64,000 nucleotides of DNA from Mesorhizobium sp. WSM4306 (GCF_007003975.1 NZ_VFTC01000015.1:1-64000); one strand, 5' to 3'; counted from the stretch's first letter, positions 36,539 to 47,507 are shown. Numbers and translations are program-made. Notes: generated by a model not told the origin, from the sequence alone.

Positions 36539-37672
36539 ATGCTGGCACGCGACCCATCTCCGCCGCCGCCGGCCGAAGCAACAGCGATTCCGACACCGCG
36601 CGGCAATGAGAGCTACATGGCGCTGGTCTGGCGCCGGCTGAGGCGCTCCTGGACCGGCATGGCCGGGCTGATCCTTGTCGTGCTTCTTGTGCTGATGGCG
36701 CTGTTCGCCGATTTCTTCGCGCCGATGGACCCTAAGGCGACCGATGTCGCTTTCGCCCCACCGCAAGTGATGAGTTTTCACGACAAGGACGGCAATTTCG
36801 TGCTGCAGCCGCGGGTCTATGCGCTGGCGGATTCGGCTGACCTCGACCCGGTCACCTTTCAGCCGGTCGTCGGGCCGGACTACGAGCATCCGCGCCTGCT
36901 CGGCTTCTTCGTTAAGGGTGCCGAGTACCGGCTGCTGGGGCTGATCCCCGCCAACCGGCATTTCTTCGCCTCGACCGACGGCCAGCCGGTGCATCTCCTC
37001 GGCACCGACAAGTTCGGCCGGGATGTGCTTTCGCGCGCCATCCAGGGTTCGCGCGTTTCGCTGATGATCGCGCTGACGGTGGTGTTCATCATCACCGTCA
37101 TCGGCACCACGGTCGGCATGGTCTCGGGCTATTTCGGCGGCCGGTTCGATGTCTGGGTGCAGCGCTTTGTCGAGTTGGTGCTGGCCTTCCCGCAACTGCC
37201 GCTTTATCTGGCGCTGACGACGCTGATCCCGGTGACCGCGCCGACCAACGTCTTCCTCGCCTTCGTCATCATCGTCATGTCGGCGCTCGGCTGGGCGCAG
37301 ATGTCGCGCGAGGTGCGCGGCAAGACGCTGGCGCTGGCGCGGATCGACTACGTGCGCGCCGCCATGGCGGTCGGCGCCACCGACATGCGCATCATCATGC
37401 AGCACATCTTTCCCAATGTGATGAGCCACGTCATTGTTGCCGTGACCATCGCGATCCCGACGGTGGTGCTGCTTGAAGCCTTTCTTGGTTTCCTCGGCTT
37501 CGCGGTGAAACCGCCGCTGATCTCGTGGGGTCTGATGCTGCAGGACACCGCGACCTATTCGGTCATCGGCACCTATCCGTGGATCCTGTCGCCGGTCGGC
37601 TTCGTGCTGATCACCGTGTTTGCCTTCAACGCGCTGGGCGACGGCCTGCGCGATGCCGTCGATCCCTATTGA
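36539..37672 (+). CDS. agpC: ABC transporter permease, DppC/OppC type
   Basis: A 377-residue permease. A cytosolic N-terminus (RLRRSWTGMAGLILVVLLVL) matches the OppC N-terminal motif, a roughly 100-residue periplasmic insertion lies between TM1 and TM2 (LGTDKFGRDVLSRAIQGSR is the conserved OppC element), and the EAA loop is YVRAAMAVGATDMRIIMQHI. The ATG immediately follows the TAG of the preceding permease. The insertion before LGTDKFGRD is longer than in peptide permeases. Confidence 0.85.
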   Translation: MLARDPSPPPPAEATAIPTPRGNESYMALVWRRLRRSWTGMAGLILVVLLVLMALFADFFAPMDPKATDVAFAPPQVMSFHDKDGNFVLQPRVYALADSADLDPVTFQPVVGPDYEHPRLLGFFVKGAEYRLLGLIPANRHFFASTDGQPVHLLGTDKFGRDVLSRAIQGSRVSLMIALTVVFIITVIGTTVGMVSGYFGGRFDVWVQRFVELVLAFPQLPLYLALTTLIPVTAPTNVFLAFVIIVMSALGWAQMSREVRGKTLALARIDYVRAAMAVGATDMRIIMQHIFPNVMSHVIVAVTIAIPTVVLLEAFLGFLGFAVKPPLISWGLMLQDTATYSVIGTYPWILSPVGFVLITVFAFNALGDGLRDAVDPY

Positions 37673-37682
37673 GGTGACCAGG

Positions 37683-39350
<1,668 letters not shown>

Positions 39351-39370
39351 CAAAGTGCCGGAGGTTTAAC

Positions 39371-40741
39371 GTGGCAAGACATCCCAGGATCACCTTCATT
39401 GGCGCCGGTTCGACCGTGTTCATGAAGAACATTGTCGGCGACGTGCTGCAGCGGCCATCGCTGTCGAATGCTACGATCGCGCTGATGGACATCAATCCGC
39501 AGCGGCTGGAAGAGAGCGCTATCGTCGTCAACAAGCTGATCGCGACGCTCGGGGTGAAGGCGAAGGCCGAGACCTATTCCGACCAGAAGAAGGCGCTCGC
39601 CGGCGCCGACTTCGTCGTCGTCGCCTTCCAGATCGGCGGCTATGAGCCGTGCACCGTCACCGATTTCGAGGTGCCGAAGAAGTACGGCCTGCGCCAGACA
39701 ATCGCCGACACGCTCGGTGTCGGCGGCATCATGCGCGGCCTCAGGACCGTACCGCATCTGTGGAAGATCTGCGAGGACATGCTGGCTGTCTGTCCGCAGG
39801 CGATCATGCTGCAGTACGTCAACCCGATGGCGATCAACACCTGGGCTATCGCGGAGAAATATCCTGAGATCAAACAGGTCGGCCTTTGCCATTCGGTGCA
39901 AGGCACGGCGATGGAGTTGGCGCACGATCTCGACATTCCCTACGAGGAAATCCGCTACCGCTCGGCCGGCATCAACCACATGGCCTTCTATCTCAAATTC
40001 GAGCATCGCCAGCCGGACGGCACTTACCGCAACCTCTATCCGGACCTGGTCCGCGCCTATCGCGAGGGCAGAGCGCCGAAGCCGGGCTGGAACCCGCGCT
40101 GCCCCAACAAGGTGCGCTACGAGATGCTGACGCGGCTCGGCTATTTCGTCACCGAAAGCTCGGAGCATTTCGCCGAATACACGCCCTATTTCATCAAGGA
40201 AGGGCGCCCCGACCTGATCGAGAAATTCGGCATTCCGCTCGACGAATATCCCAAGCGCTGCATCGAGCAGATCGAGCGCTGGAAGGGACAGGCCGAGGCC
40301 TATAAGTCGGCCGACCGCATCGAGGTCGAGCAGTCGAAGGAATACGCCTCCTCGATCATGAATTCGGTGTGGACCGGCGAGCCGTCGGTGATCTACGGCA
40401 ATGTCCGCAACAATGGCTGCATCACCTCGCTGCCGGACAATTGCGCAGCCGAGGTGCCGTGCCTGGTCGATGCCTCAGGCATCCAGCCGACCTATATTGG
40501 CGCGCTGCCGCCGCAGCTCACCGCGCTGATCCGCACCAACATCAACGTGCAGGAACTGACGGTGCAGGCGCTGATGACGGAAAACCGCGAGCACATCTAC
40601 CACGCGGCGATGATGGACCCGCACACGGCGGCCGAACTCGACCTCGACCAGATATGGTCGCTGGTCGATGATCTGCTCGCCGCTCATGGCGACTGGCTGC
40701 CGGCCTGGGCGCGTGGGAGCGCCAAAGTCCGGGCGGCCTGA
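39371..40741 (+). CDS. melA: Alpha-galactosidase, GH4 (MelA-like)
   Basis: A 456-residue GH4 enzyme that follows E. coli MelA almost segment by segment: RITFIGAGSTVFMKNIVGDV, FVVVAFQIGGYEPCTVTDFE, ADTLGVGGIMRGLRTVPHLW, VGLCHSVQGTA with the metal-ligand Cys-His, SAGINHMAFYL, and HGDWLP at the end. It hydrolyses melibiose-type alpha-galactosides in the cytosol with NAD+ and Mn2+. It closes the agp-like operon 20 bp after the ATPase, in the place of agaL2. It is only distantly similar to the GH4 enzyme at 31753, so the two probably have different substrates. Confidence 0.92.
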   Translation: MARHPRITFIGAGSTVFMKNIVGDVLQRPSLSNATIALMDINPQRLEESAIVVNKLIATLGVKAKAETYSDQKKALAGADFVVVAFQIGGYEPCTVTDFEVPKKYGLRQTIADTLGVGGIMRGLRTVPHLWKICEDMLAVCPQAIMLQYVNPMAINTWAIAEKYPEIKQVGLCHSVQGTAMELAHDLDIPYEEIRYRSAGINHMAFYLKFEHRQPDGTYRNLYPDLVRAYREGRAPKPGWNPRCPNKVRYEMLTRLGYFVTESSEHFAEYTPYFIKEGRPDLIEKFGIPLDEYPKRCIEQIERWKGQAEAYKSADRIEVEQSKEYASSIMNSVWTGEPSVIYGNVRNNGCITSLPDNCAAEVPCLVDASGIQPTYIGALPPQLTALIRTNINVQELTVQALMTENREHIYHAAMMDPHTAAELDLDQIWSLVDDLLAAHGDWLPAWARGSAKVRAA

Positions 40742-40774
40742 TCGCCGCTGCTGCTGCGGCCTCTCCCTGCGTTG

Positions 40775-42475
40775 TCAAGCGTGCGGCGGCGCCGGCAGCC
40801 GGTGGCGCAGTTCCTCGACCAGGACGCGCTCGTTTTCCGAATAGTCGATCGGGACGACGACGAGATGGACGCCGCCCGCGGTGAACGCCGTTTCGAGCGT
40901 CGGCTTGAGGTCGGCAATGGCGCCGACCCTAGTGCCCCTGGCGCCATAGGCTTCGGCATAGCGGACGAAATCGGGGTTGCCGAAGGTCATGCCGAAATCG
41001 GGAAACTGGTCGACCGCCTGCTTCCAGCGGATCATGCCGAAAGCGTGGTCCTCGATGATCAGCACGATGAGGTTGAGTTTCAGCCTGACGGCGGTTTCCA
41101 GTTCCTGGCTGTTCATCATGAAGCCGCCATCGCCGCAGATCGCCATGACGCGCCGCCCGGGATAGAGCATCGCGGCGGTCATCGCCGAAGGCAGGCCGGC
41201 GCCCATCGTGGCCAGCGCGTTGTCGAGCAGCAGCGTGTTGGCGACCCGTGTGCGGTAGTTGCGCGCGAACCAGATCTTGTACATGCCATTGTCGAGCGCC
41301 AGGATGCCGTCCGCCGGCATCACCGCGCGGATATCATGGACCAGGCGCTGCGGCGTGAAGCGATCCTCGGTGGCGCGGGCGGCAATGCGGTTCAAGATGC
41401 CTTCGCGCAGCGGCAGGAGCGCTTGCGCGTTGGGGATCTTGCCCTCAAGGCGATCGGCAAGCAGCCTGAGCGAGGCGCCGATGTCGCCGATCACTTCGGT
41501 CTGCGGGAAATAGACCTGTTCGACATTTGCCGGCTGGTAGCCGACATGGATCACTTTCGGTCCCTTGTCGCCCATGATGAAGGGCGGCTTCTCGATCGTG
41601 TCGTGTCCGATGGTGATGATGAGGTCGGCCTGTTCGATCGCCTCATGCACATAGTCGCGCTCGGAAAGCGCGGCCGTGCCCATATAGAGCTCGGTCCCGC
41701 CGGGCACCGTGCCCTTGCCCATCTGCGTGGTGAAATAGGGAATGCCGGTTCGCAGCACGAACTGAGCGAGGTCGGAGGTCGAGCGCGGTCGCGAGGCGGC
41801 GGCACCCAGCATCGCCAGCGGACGCTGCGCCTTGATGATCATCTCCGCGGCACGGTCGAGCGCCAGCGGGCTCGCCAGAGGCAGCTCGACCGGATGCGGC
41901 GGGATCAGCGCGACATCGTCGCATTCCTCGGCCGCGATGTCCTCCGGCAGTTCCAGATGCACCGGCCCCGGACGCTCCTCCTCGGCAATGCGGAAGGCTT
42001 CGCGCACCACGGCGGGAATTGTCCTCGGCGAGATGATCTGACGCGACAGCTTTGTCAACGGCTTCATCGCGGCGACGATATCGACAATCTGGAAGCGAGC
42101 CTGGCGCGACGACCGGATTCCCTTCTGCCCGGTGATCATGATCATCGGCATGGCGCCGAGCAACGCATAGGCAGCACCGGTCGTCAGGTTCAGGGCACCA
42201 GGCCCGAGCGTGGTGATGCACACACCTGGCTTGCCGGTGAGCCTGCCATGGGTGGCGGCCATGAAGGCTGCCGCCTGCTCATGGCGGGTCAGGATGAGCT
42301 GGATCGAGGATTTGCGGATGGATTCCACGACATCGAGATTCTCTTCGCCCGGAATGCCGAAGATGCGATCGACGCCCTCATTCTCGAGAGCGGCTACAAG
42401 CAGGTCTGAACCTTTGGGCACGAAGCGTCTCCTGGGCGAAGTGGCGGCTAACCGCGTCGGGATATGGTCAGACAT
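40775..42475 (-). CDS. Acetolactate synthase large-subunit-like ThDP enzyme
   Basis: A 566-residue thiamine-diphosphate enzyme. The PYR domain begins GSDLLVAALENEGVDRIFGI and has the catalytic glutamate in TRHEQAAAFMA. The central domain follows, and the PP domain has the ThDP/Mg motif AICGDGGFMMNSQELETAVR. It is of the acetolactate synthase/AlsS class; no small regulatory subunit gene is adjacent, which argues for a catabolic or divergent decarboxylase role rather than branched-chain biosynthesis. It is convergent with melA and divergent from an FMN reductase gene. Confidence 0.8.
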   Translation of the reverse strand: MSDHIPTRLAATSPRRRFVPKGSDLLVAALENEGVDRIFGIPGEENLDVVESIRKSSIQLILTRHEQAAAFMAATHGRLTGKPGVCITTLGPGALNLTTGAAYALLGAMPMIMITGQKGIRSSRQARFQIVDIVAAMKPLTKLSRQIISPRTIPAVVREAFRIAEEERPGPVHLELPEDIAAEECDDVALIPPHPVELPLASPLALDRAAEMIIKAQRPLAMLGAAASRPRSTSDLAQFVLRTGIPYFTTQMGKGTVPGGTELYMGTAALSERDYVHEAIEQADLIITIGHDTIEKPPFIMGDKGPKVIHVGYQPANVEQVYFPQTEVIGDIGASLRLLADRLEGKIPNAQALLPLREGILNRIAARATEDRFTPQRLVHDIRAVMPADGILALDNGMYKIWFARNYRTRVANTLLLDNALATMGAGLPSAMTAAMLYPGRRVMAICGDGGFMMNSQELETAVRLKLNLIVLIIEDHAFGMIRWKQAVDQFPDFGMTFGNPDFVRYAEAYGARGTRVGAIADLKPTLETAFTAGGVHLVVVPIDYSENERVLVEELRHRLPAPPHA

Positions 42476-42698
42476 AGTCCCGAAAAAGCCCTAGCGCGAG
42501 GCACGGCCGCCGCCAACGTCGTTTTGCCTTACAGACCGTTCTGTTTCCGCGGCCTGAGACCAGCGAGCGTTTCGGGCAAACGGAAAAAAAATTCCCTAGG
42601 GATGGCGCTGGGCGACCAATCCTTGCTTCTTGCGACAGGCGCAAGCCTGTAAATAGGTATGAAGCGGGCCTGCCCGCCGCGCGAGAGGTGCCCAGAAT

Positions 42699-43259
42699 AT
42701 GCCCAATCCAACCGTCGTCGGATTTTCCGGCAATTTCACCCGGCCGTCCAAGACGCGCGGCTTCGTCGACCAGGTCGTCAGGGATATTGCGCGCCAGCAT
42801 GGCTTGTCGGCGAGCACCTATGACATCGAAGACCTCGGCCCGTCGCTGGGCGCAGCCAAATGGGCGCGCGATCTCGATAGCCAGGCGCGGGCAATTTTCG
42901 ACAGCGTCGTCAATGCCGATGTGCTGGTGGTCGGTTCGCCGACCTACAAAGGCAGCTACACCGGCCTGTTCAAGCACTTTTTCGATCTGTTCGATCCGGC
43001 TTCCTTGCGCGGCAAGCCGGTGGTGCTGCTTGCCACCGGCGGCAACGATCGCCATGCGTTGATCGTCGAGCACCAGTTGCGGCCGCTGTTCGGCTTCTTC
43101 GAAGCGCTGACGCTGCCGACAGGGATCTACGCCACGGACAAGGATTTTTCCGACGGCGTGCTGAGGGCCGAACCGATCCTGAAGCGCGTCGAGCAGGTTG
43201 TTGGCGAGGTCGGGCTGGTGCTGGCCAATCGCTCGGCCGCCGGCGTCGCTGCCGGATAG
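42699..43259 (+). CDS. NADPH-dependent FMN reductase (SsuE/MsuE type)
   Basis: A 186-residue flavodoxin-fold reductase. VVGFSGNFTRPSKTRGFVD is the FMN-phosphate loop, VVGSPTYKGSYTGLFKHFFD is the family signature around residues 70-90, and VVLLATGGNDRHALIVEHQL completes the site. The family supplies FMNH2 to two-component monooxygenases such as alkanesulfonate or dimethylsulfone enzymes, but no partner monooxygenase is in the window. The divergent neighbour is the acetolactate-synthase-like gene. Confidence 0.85.
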   Translation: MPNPTVVGFSGNFTRPSKTRGFVDQVVRDIARQHGLSASTYDIEDLGPSLGAAKWARDLDSQARAIFDSVVNADVLVVGSPTYKGSYTGLFKHFFDLFDPASLRGKPVVLLATGGNDRHALIVEHQLRPLFGFFEALTLPTGIYATDKDFSDGVLRAEPILKRVEQVVGEVGLVLANRSAAGVAAG

Positions 43260-43303
43260 AATGCAGCGAGCAGGTCGCCTCCAGCCTTAACGGCTCGGGA
43301 ATG

Positions 43304-43340
43304 AAAAAAGGCCCGCCACCGACGCGAATCGTGACGGGCC
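43304..43340 (-). terminator. Rho-independent terminator on the minus strand
   Basis: Read on the minus strand, GGCCCGTCAC and GTGGCGGGCC form a 10-bp stem with one G-U pair, followed directly by TTTTTT (43309-43304). This is a textbook intrinsic terminator. It lies 290 bp beyond the end of the minus-strand hydroxyacid dehydrogenase gene and may instead end a small RNA. Confidence 0.75.
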
Positions 43341-43444
43341 TCCTTGGAGTACGCCGGGCCACCCACCGCCCGACTGCTTTCAAAACTATCCGGCGGAAGG
43401 ATCGTTCCGCGAGATTCCTGCAAGTCCTCACGTCATAGCCAAAA
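43304..43444 (-). ncRNA. Candidate small RNA ending at an intrinsic terminator
   Basis: Between the hairpin at 43445-43480 and the terminator at 43304-43340, the minus strand holds about 100 bp with no plausible gene and further self-complementary parts (CTCGCGGAACGATCCTTCCGCCGG-like segment around 43395-43418). The layout, upstream terminator then an orphan sequence then a perfect terminator, suggests an independent sRNA. I cannot match it to a named family or see a definite promoter. Confidence 0.3.
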
Positions 43445-43480
43445 TCAACACCCCGCCGGCTAGGCCTGGCGGGGTATTGA
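43445..43480 (-). terminator. Long hairpin downstream of the hydroxyacid dehydrogenase gene
   Basis: On the minus strand, TCAATACCCCGCC and GGCGGGGTGTTGA pair over 13 positions (one T-G) with a 10-base loop, followed by TTTT. It lies 150 bp after the dehydrogenase stop and is the nearer candidate terminator for that gene. The rest of the gap 43260-43629 holds no gene I can support. Confidence 0.5.
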
Positions 43481-43629
43481 TTGGAGGGTCTGGATCGAAT
43501 GGGAGCGATCCGGTTGAAAAACGCCAATGCCGAGCAAAGGTTCCCGCGCTCGCGGTCATCGTGAGCGGCGACGACAAAGGGGCTTGGCCCAACTCCGAAA
43601 TCCAATTCAGGACCGATTTGTCGCGATAA

Positions 43630-44661
43630 CTAATTCCTGTCAGCCGGCTTGGAGCGCATCCTCGACACCGTCTCGCGCTCGGCGCGCTTGGAGCGCAGCG
43701 GGGGCAGGCCGCGGTCGATCAGGTCCATGTCCTCCAGCACCATGTCGCCCATGCGCTTGAAGGCGATGTCGAGCGCGCCGGCGCGGTGAGCGGAGCGCAG
43801 GAAGCCGGGCATGGTGCGGACTGGGTGATCCTGTGCCAGCGGCTCTTCGGGAAAGACATCGCTGGCGGCAAGGATGTGGCCGCTCTTCACCGCTGCCATC
43901 AGAGCAGGGAAGTCGACCACGCCGGCGCGGCTGAGCAGGATGAAGGCAGCGCCCTTGCGCATCGAGGCAAAGGCATCGGCGCCGAGAAAGCCCTGGTTCT
44001 CCGAGGTCACTGAAGCGACGACGAAGACGAAGTCGCTCGATGTCAGGACATCGTCGAGCGAGGCCGGCTCGACGCCATTGTCGATCAGGATCGACGGCGG
44101 CAGCCAAGGATCGAAGACTTTGGTGCGGGTGCGAAAGCCCGACAGAAGTCGGTTCAGCGCGCGGCCGAGATCGCCGAAGCCGATAATGCCGACATCGGCC
44201 CCGGAAAGCAGCCGCGCGGTCTGGTTGCCGTCGCCGCCCCACAGCTCCTCGCCCCTGCGGAACGCAAGGTCGGCATCGACGATGTTGCGGGCGAGGTTGA
44301 GCGCCATGGCAAGGCCGAGTTCGGCCACCGGCTCGGCGAAGACCAGGCCGGTGGTGACGACATGGATGCCGCGCGCAAACAGCGTCTCATAGGGCATGTT
44401 GTTGACCAGGTTGGTCTCGACATTGAAGACGCAGCGCAGCGCTTTCATTGCCTCCAGCGTCTCGGACGAGATCGGCGGCTGGCCGATGATGTAGCGGGCT
44501 TCGGCCAGCACATCGGCCGGCAGTTTCGCCACGCCGTCGGCCGTCGTCTCGACAATGCGGTAGTGCGCCTTGAGGCGCGCCAGCTGTGGCGGGGTGAAGA
44601 TCAGCTCGAGCGTGCGTGGTTCCGGCGCGCTGATGCCCAGCGGCAAGGCCTTGTTCGGCAT
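43630..44661 (-). CDS. D-isomer-specific 2-hydroxyacid dehydrogenase family protein
   Basis: A 343-residue NAD(P)-dependent dehydrogenase. The dinucleotide motif is VGIIGFGDLGRAL. The catalytic-domain features are ILLSRAGVVDFPAL (catalytic Arg), ASDVFPEEPL (Glu) and LRSAHRAGA (His). The substrate-domain region reads VFNVETNLVNNMPYE. The ATG at 44661 is chosen because GGGAGGGATAGTC precedes it. It is divergent from a LacI regulator, which probably controls it. It may be a hydroxypyruvate/glyoxylate or sugar-acid reductase; substrate unresolved. Confidence 0.82.
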   Translation of the reverse strand: MPNKALPLGISAPEPRTLELIFTPPQLARLKAHYRIVETTADGVAKLPADVLAEARYIIGQPPISSETLEAMKALRCVFNVETNLVNNMPYETLFARGIHVVTTGLVFAEPVAELGLAMALNLARNIVDADLAFRRGEELWGGDGNQTARLLSGADVGIIGFGDLGRALNRLLSGFRTRTKVFDPWLPPSILIDNGVEPASLDDVLTSSDFVFVVASVTSENQGFLGADAFASMRKGAAFILLSRAGVVDFPALMAAVKSGHILAASDVFPEEPLAQDHPVRTMPGFLRSAHRAGALDIAFKRMGDMVLEDMDLIDRGLPPLRSKRAERETVSRMRSKPADRN

Positions 44662-44710
44662 GACTATCCCTCCCGGCGCGACCCGCATCGCGTATTTTTG
44701 CTTTGCACTT

Positions 44711-44753
44711 GTCGTTATCCCAAAACCGCATCACACTTTAGGGCGACATGCGC
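44711..44753. repeat. Palindromic intergenic repeat, family B, copy 2
   Basis: GTCGTTATCCCAAAACCGCATCACACTTTAGGGCGACATGCG-like unit, an inverted and diverged copy of the element at 17851-17897. It lies in the divergent promoter region of the dehydrogenase and the LacI regulator. Confidence 0.6.
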
Positions 44754-44776
44754 TCAACGGGTAAAATACCCACGAT

Positions 44777-44807
44777 TAAACGATTTACAACTTCGAAAAA
44801 TCGATTT
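44777..44807. promoter_or_regulatory. Candidate LacI-type operators
   Basis: Two AT-rich palindromes with a central CG lie 54-84 bp upstream of the LacI-family gene: TAAA-CGA-TTTA (44777-44787) and AAATCGATTT (44798-44807). LacI-family operators typically have a central CG flanked by AAn/nTT. They sit between the regulator and the divergent hydroxyacid dehydrogenase and could serve both. Confidence 0.35.
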
Positions 44808-44860
44808 ACTCATTCTCCAGCGGACGGAATGCTTCAGTCCGCGCGTCGGGAGGAGAACCA

Positions 44861-45916
44861 ATGGCGCACAGGCAGGACCAGCAGCGGCGTGCGTCGATCC
44901 ACGACGTGGCAAGCCGCGCCGGCGTGTCTGCCGCCACCGTCTCCAAGGTCATGGCCGGCGTCATCACGGTGAAGCCGGAGAATGCGCAGCGCGTCTTGGA
45001 AGCCGTCGAGCAACTGGGTTACCGCGTCGACCCGCTGGCCTCCGACATGCGCCGGGCCAAGCGCCGCATCATCGGCGCCATCATGCCCGAGTTCGAAAGC
45101 GAGTTTTTCGGCCAGATGGTCACCCAGCTCGAGGGCCTCGCCGAGCAGCGCGGCTACACGCTGGTGGCGGCGTCGAGCCGTGAATCGGAAGCGCGTGAGA
45201 AGGAAATCCTCGCCCGCATGCATGACTGGCGCGTCGCCGGCGTGGTGCTGGCGCCGGTGCGCAACGAGCATGGGCCGGCGGCCGAGTTCATGAAGGCCAA
45301 TGGCATGACCGGCGTGTTGATCGACCGTGTGTTGTCCGACGACGCCTTCGACACGGTGTCGGCCGACAGTGCCGCGGCCAGCGCCGAAGTGGCGCGCGAA
45401 CTGATCGCCAAGGGCCATCGCCATATACTGGTCGTCGGCCTCGGCGAGCAGGCGGCGACGGTCCGCGCCCGCCTCGACGGGTTTCGCACCGCCGCGCTCA
45501 AACTGGCGCCGGATGTGCGCATCGATGTCGTGCTCGCCGAAACCGGTGTCGAGCCGCTGCGAGCGCAGTTGCGCGAGTATTTCGCCAAAGGCGAGCGGCC
45601 GACGGCCGTCTATTCGCTGTTCCTCAAGGGCACGCTGGTGGCGCTGTCGGAATTCCGCCGGCGCGGCTGGCATTGCCCCAACGATATTTCGCTGGTCGGC
45701 TTCGACGACGCCGAATGGATGCAGGTGACATGGCCGGCCATCGCCGCCGTTGTGCAGCCGGTGCGCCAGATCGCCGGCCACGCCATGGAGGCGCTGTTTG
45801 CAAGGATTGAAGGTGGGGAGGGGCCGGCGATCGCGCGGCTCGAGCCTTGCCGGGTTTTGATGCGGGAATCCGTTGGCTCGCCAGGTGTGGCGGCCGGTGG
45901 CGGACAATCCCGATGA
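44861..45916 (+). CDS. LacI family transcriptional regulator
   Basis: A 351-residue repressor. The N-terminal HTH is SIHDVASRAGVSAATVSKVM (about 12-31), followed by the hinge region. The periplasmic-binding-protein-like effector domain starts at RRIIGAIMPEFESEFFGQMV and includes DISLVGFDDAEWMQVTWP near the C-terminus, typical of GntR/GguR-like members that sense sugar acids. GGGAGGAG precedes the ATG. Its divergent neighbour is the 2-hydroxyacid dehydrogenase. Confidence 0.87.
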   Translation: MAHRQDQQRRASIHDVASRAGVSAATVSKVMAGVITVKPENAQRVLEAVEQLGYRVDPLASDMRRAKRRIIGAIMPEFESEFFGQMVTQLEGLAEQRGYTLVAASSRESEAREKEILARMHDWRVAGVVLAPVRNEHGPAAEFMKANGMTGVLIDRVLSDDAFDTVSADSAAASAEVARELIAKGHRHILVVGLGEQAATVRARLDGFRTAALKLAPDVRIDVVLAETGVEPLRAQLREYFAKGERPTAVYSLFLKGTLVALSEFRRRGWHCPNDISLVGFDDAEWMQVTWPAIAAVVQPVRQIAGHAMEALFARIEGGEGPAIARLEPCRVLMRESVGSPGVAAGGGQSR

Positions 45917-45975
45917 TGTCATCGGCGTCGGCCTGCCGTTCCTGCGCGCGGAAGCGAGGAAGGCAGGGCTGACGC

Positions 45976-45997
45976 TCGGCAGATAATCATCTGCCGA
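45976..45997. terminator. Perfect hairpin between convergent LacI and aldehyde dehydrogenase genes
   Basis: TCGGCAGAT-AATC-ATCTGCCGA is a perfect 9-bp stem with a 4-base loop in the 95-bp gap between convergent genes. No T-tract follows on either strand, so it is a bidirectional stop only if assisted. Confidence 0.45.
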
Positions 45998-46011
45998 AGG
46001 CGTTGTATCAA

Positions 46012-47457
46012 TCAGAACGGATAGTGCTGGGCGGGATCCTCGATGGTCAGCCAGCGCAGGTCGGTGAATTCGGCGATCGAGGCCTTGCCGCCGAAGCGGC
46101 CATAGCCCGAACCCTTGACGCCGCCGAACGGCATTTGCGCCTCGTCGCCGACGGTCGGGCCGTTGATGTGGCAGATGCCGGCTTCGATGCGCGCAGCAAC
46201 GGCAAAAGCGCGGCGGATGTCGCGGCTGAAGACGGCCGACGACAGGCCGTATTCGGTGTCGTTGGCGACGCGCACGGCCTCGTCCTCGCCATTGACGCGG
46301 ATCACCGGCTTGACCGGCCCGAAGGATTCTTCCGAATAGACGCGCATCGCCGGCGTGACATGGTCGAGCAATGTTGCTTCGACCACGGTTCCGGTGCGCT
46401 TGCCGCCGGCCACCAGCTTCGCGCCCTGGGCGACGGCGTCGGCAACCAGTTCTTCCATCTTGTCGGCGGACTGGCTGCTGATCAGCGAACCCAGCACGAC
46501 ATGGCCGCGCGGGTCGCCGGCCGGCAATCCAGAGGCGCGGGCGGCGAGCTTGGCGACGAATTCGTCGGCGACCTTTTCATCGACGACCAGCCGCTCGGTC
46601 GACATGCAGATCTGGCCCTGGTGCATGTAGGCGCCGAAGGCAGCCGCATTGACCGCGGCGTCGATGTCGGCATCGTCGAGCACCACCAGCGGCGCCTTGC
46701 CGCCGAGCTCAAGCAGGGCCGGCTTCAGGTGTTTGCCGGCGAATTCTGCGATGATCCTGCCGACCTTGGTCGAGCCAGTGAAATTGACGCGCCTGACCGC
46801 AGGATGCGCGACCAGCGCCTCGACAATTGCCGCCGCATCCTTCGGGTCGTTGGTGACGACATTGATGACGCCCTTGGGCAGGCCGGCCTCGACCAGCACC
46901 TGGCCGATCAGCCGGTGCGTGCCTGGGCACATTTCGGAGGCCTTCAGCACCACGGTGTTGCCGCAGGCGATCGGCATGGCGATGGCGCGGGTGCCGAGAA
47001 TGACCGGGGCATTCCACGGTGCGATGCCGAGGCACACGCCGGCCGGCTGGCGGATCGCCATGGCCAGCGTGCCGGGCTTGTCGGAGGGGATGACCTCGCC
47101 CGAAATCTGCGTCGTCATCGCGGCCGCCTCGCGCAACATTTTGGCGGCCAGCATGACGTTGAAACCGGCCCAGGGGCCGGTGGCGCCGGTCTCTTCCATC
47201 ATCAATTTGGTGAATTCGCCGACCTTGGAATCCATCACATCGGCTGCCTTGGCGAGCAAGGCGCGGCGTTCGCCCGGTCCGGTCTTCGACCAGGTCTTGA
47301 AGGCGGTGGCCGCAGCTTCGACGGCCGCATTGGCATCGGTTACGCTGGCGGCTGCGGCGCGCGTCGCCAACTTGCCGGTGAACGGGTCCAAGCGCTCGTA
47401 AGAGGCCGAACCGGACGCATCCCTTTTGTCGCCGTCGATCAGAAGTCCGATATCCAT
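46012..47457 (-). CDS. Aldehyde dehydrogenase (vanillin/salicylaldehyde dehydrogenase type)
   Basis: A 481-residue NAD(P)+-dependent aldehyde dehydrogenase of normal length. NAD site: GIAPWNAPVILGTRAIA. Glycine-rich NFTGSTKVGR, catalytic Glu in LLELGGKAP, and catalytic Cys in GQICMSTERL. The M-E-x-G-A-T and C-terminal EDPAQHYPF features resemble the vanillin/salicylaldehyde/coniferyl-aldehyde subgroup. It is the last gene after an aromatic-type importer and an SDR, so it likely oxidises an aromatic aldehyde to the acid that feeds PobA or the Pca pathway. Confidence 0.82.
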   Translation of the reverse strand: MDIGLLIDGDKRDASGSASYERLDPFTGKLATRAAAASVTDANAAVEAAATAFKTWSKTGPGERRALLAKAADVMDSKVGEFTKLMMEETGATGPWAGFNVMLAAKMLREAAAMTTQISGEVIPSDKPGTLAMAIRQPAGVCLGIAPWNAPVILGTRAIAMPIACGNTVVLKASEMCPGTHRLIGQVLVEAGLPKGVINVVTNDPKDAAAIVEALVAHPAVRRVNFTGSTKVGRIIAEFAGKHLKPALLELGGKAPLVVLDDADIDAAVNAAAFGAYMHQGQICMSTERLVVDEKVADEFVAKLAARASGLPAGDPRGHVVLGSLISSQSADKMEELVADAVAQGAKLVAGGKRTGTVVEATLLDHVTPAMRVYSEESFGPVKPVIRVNGEDEAVRVANDTEYGLSSAVFSRDIRRAFAVAARIEAGICHINGPTVGDEAQMPFGGVKGSGYGRFGGKASIAEFTDLRWLTIEDPAQHYPF

Positions 47458-47507
47458 TGTTTTCTCCCTCGCTCGCCGTCGAGCGCCTTTTCTATCTTGT
47501 TGTTGAC

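Noticed and set aside
43260..43629. tRNA gene in the hairpin-rich gap
   Set aside because: No cloverleaf, no TTCGA T-loop box and no CCA-type acceptor stem could be built; only simple hairpins are present.
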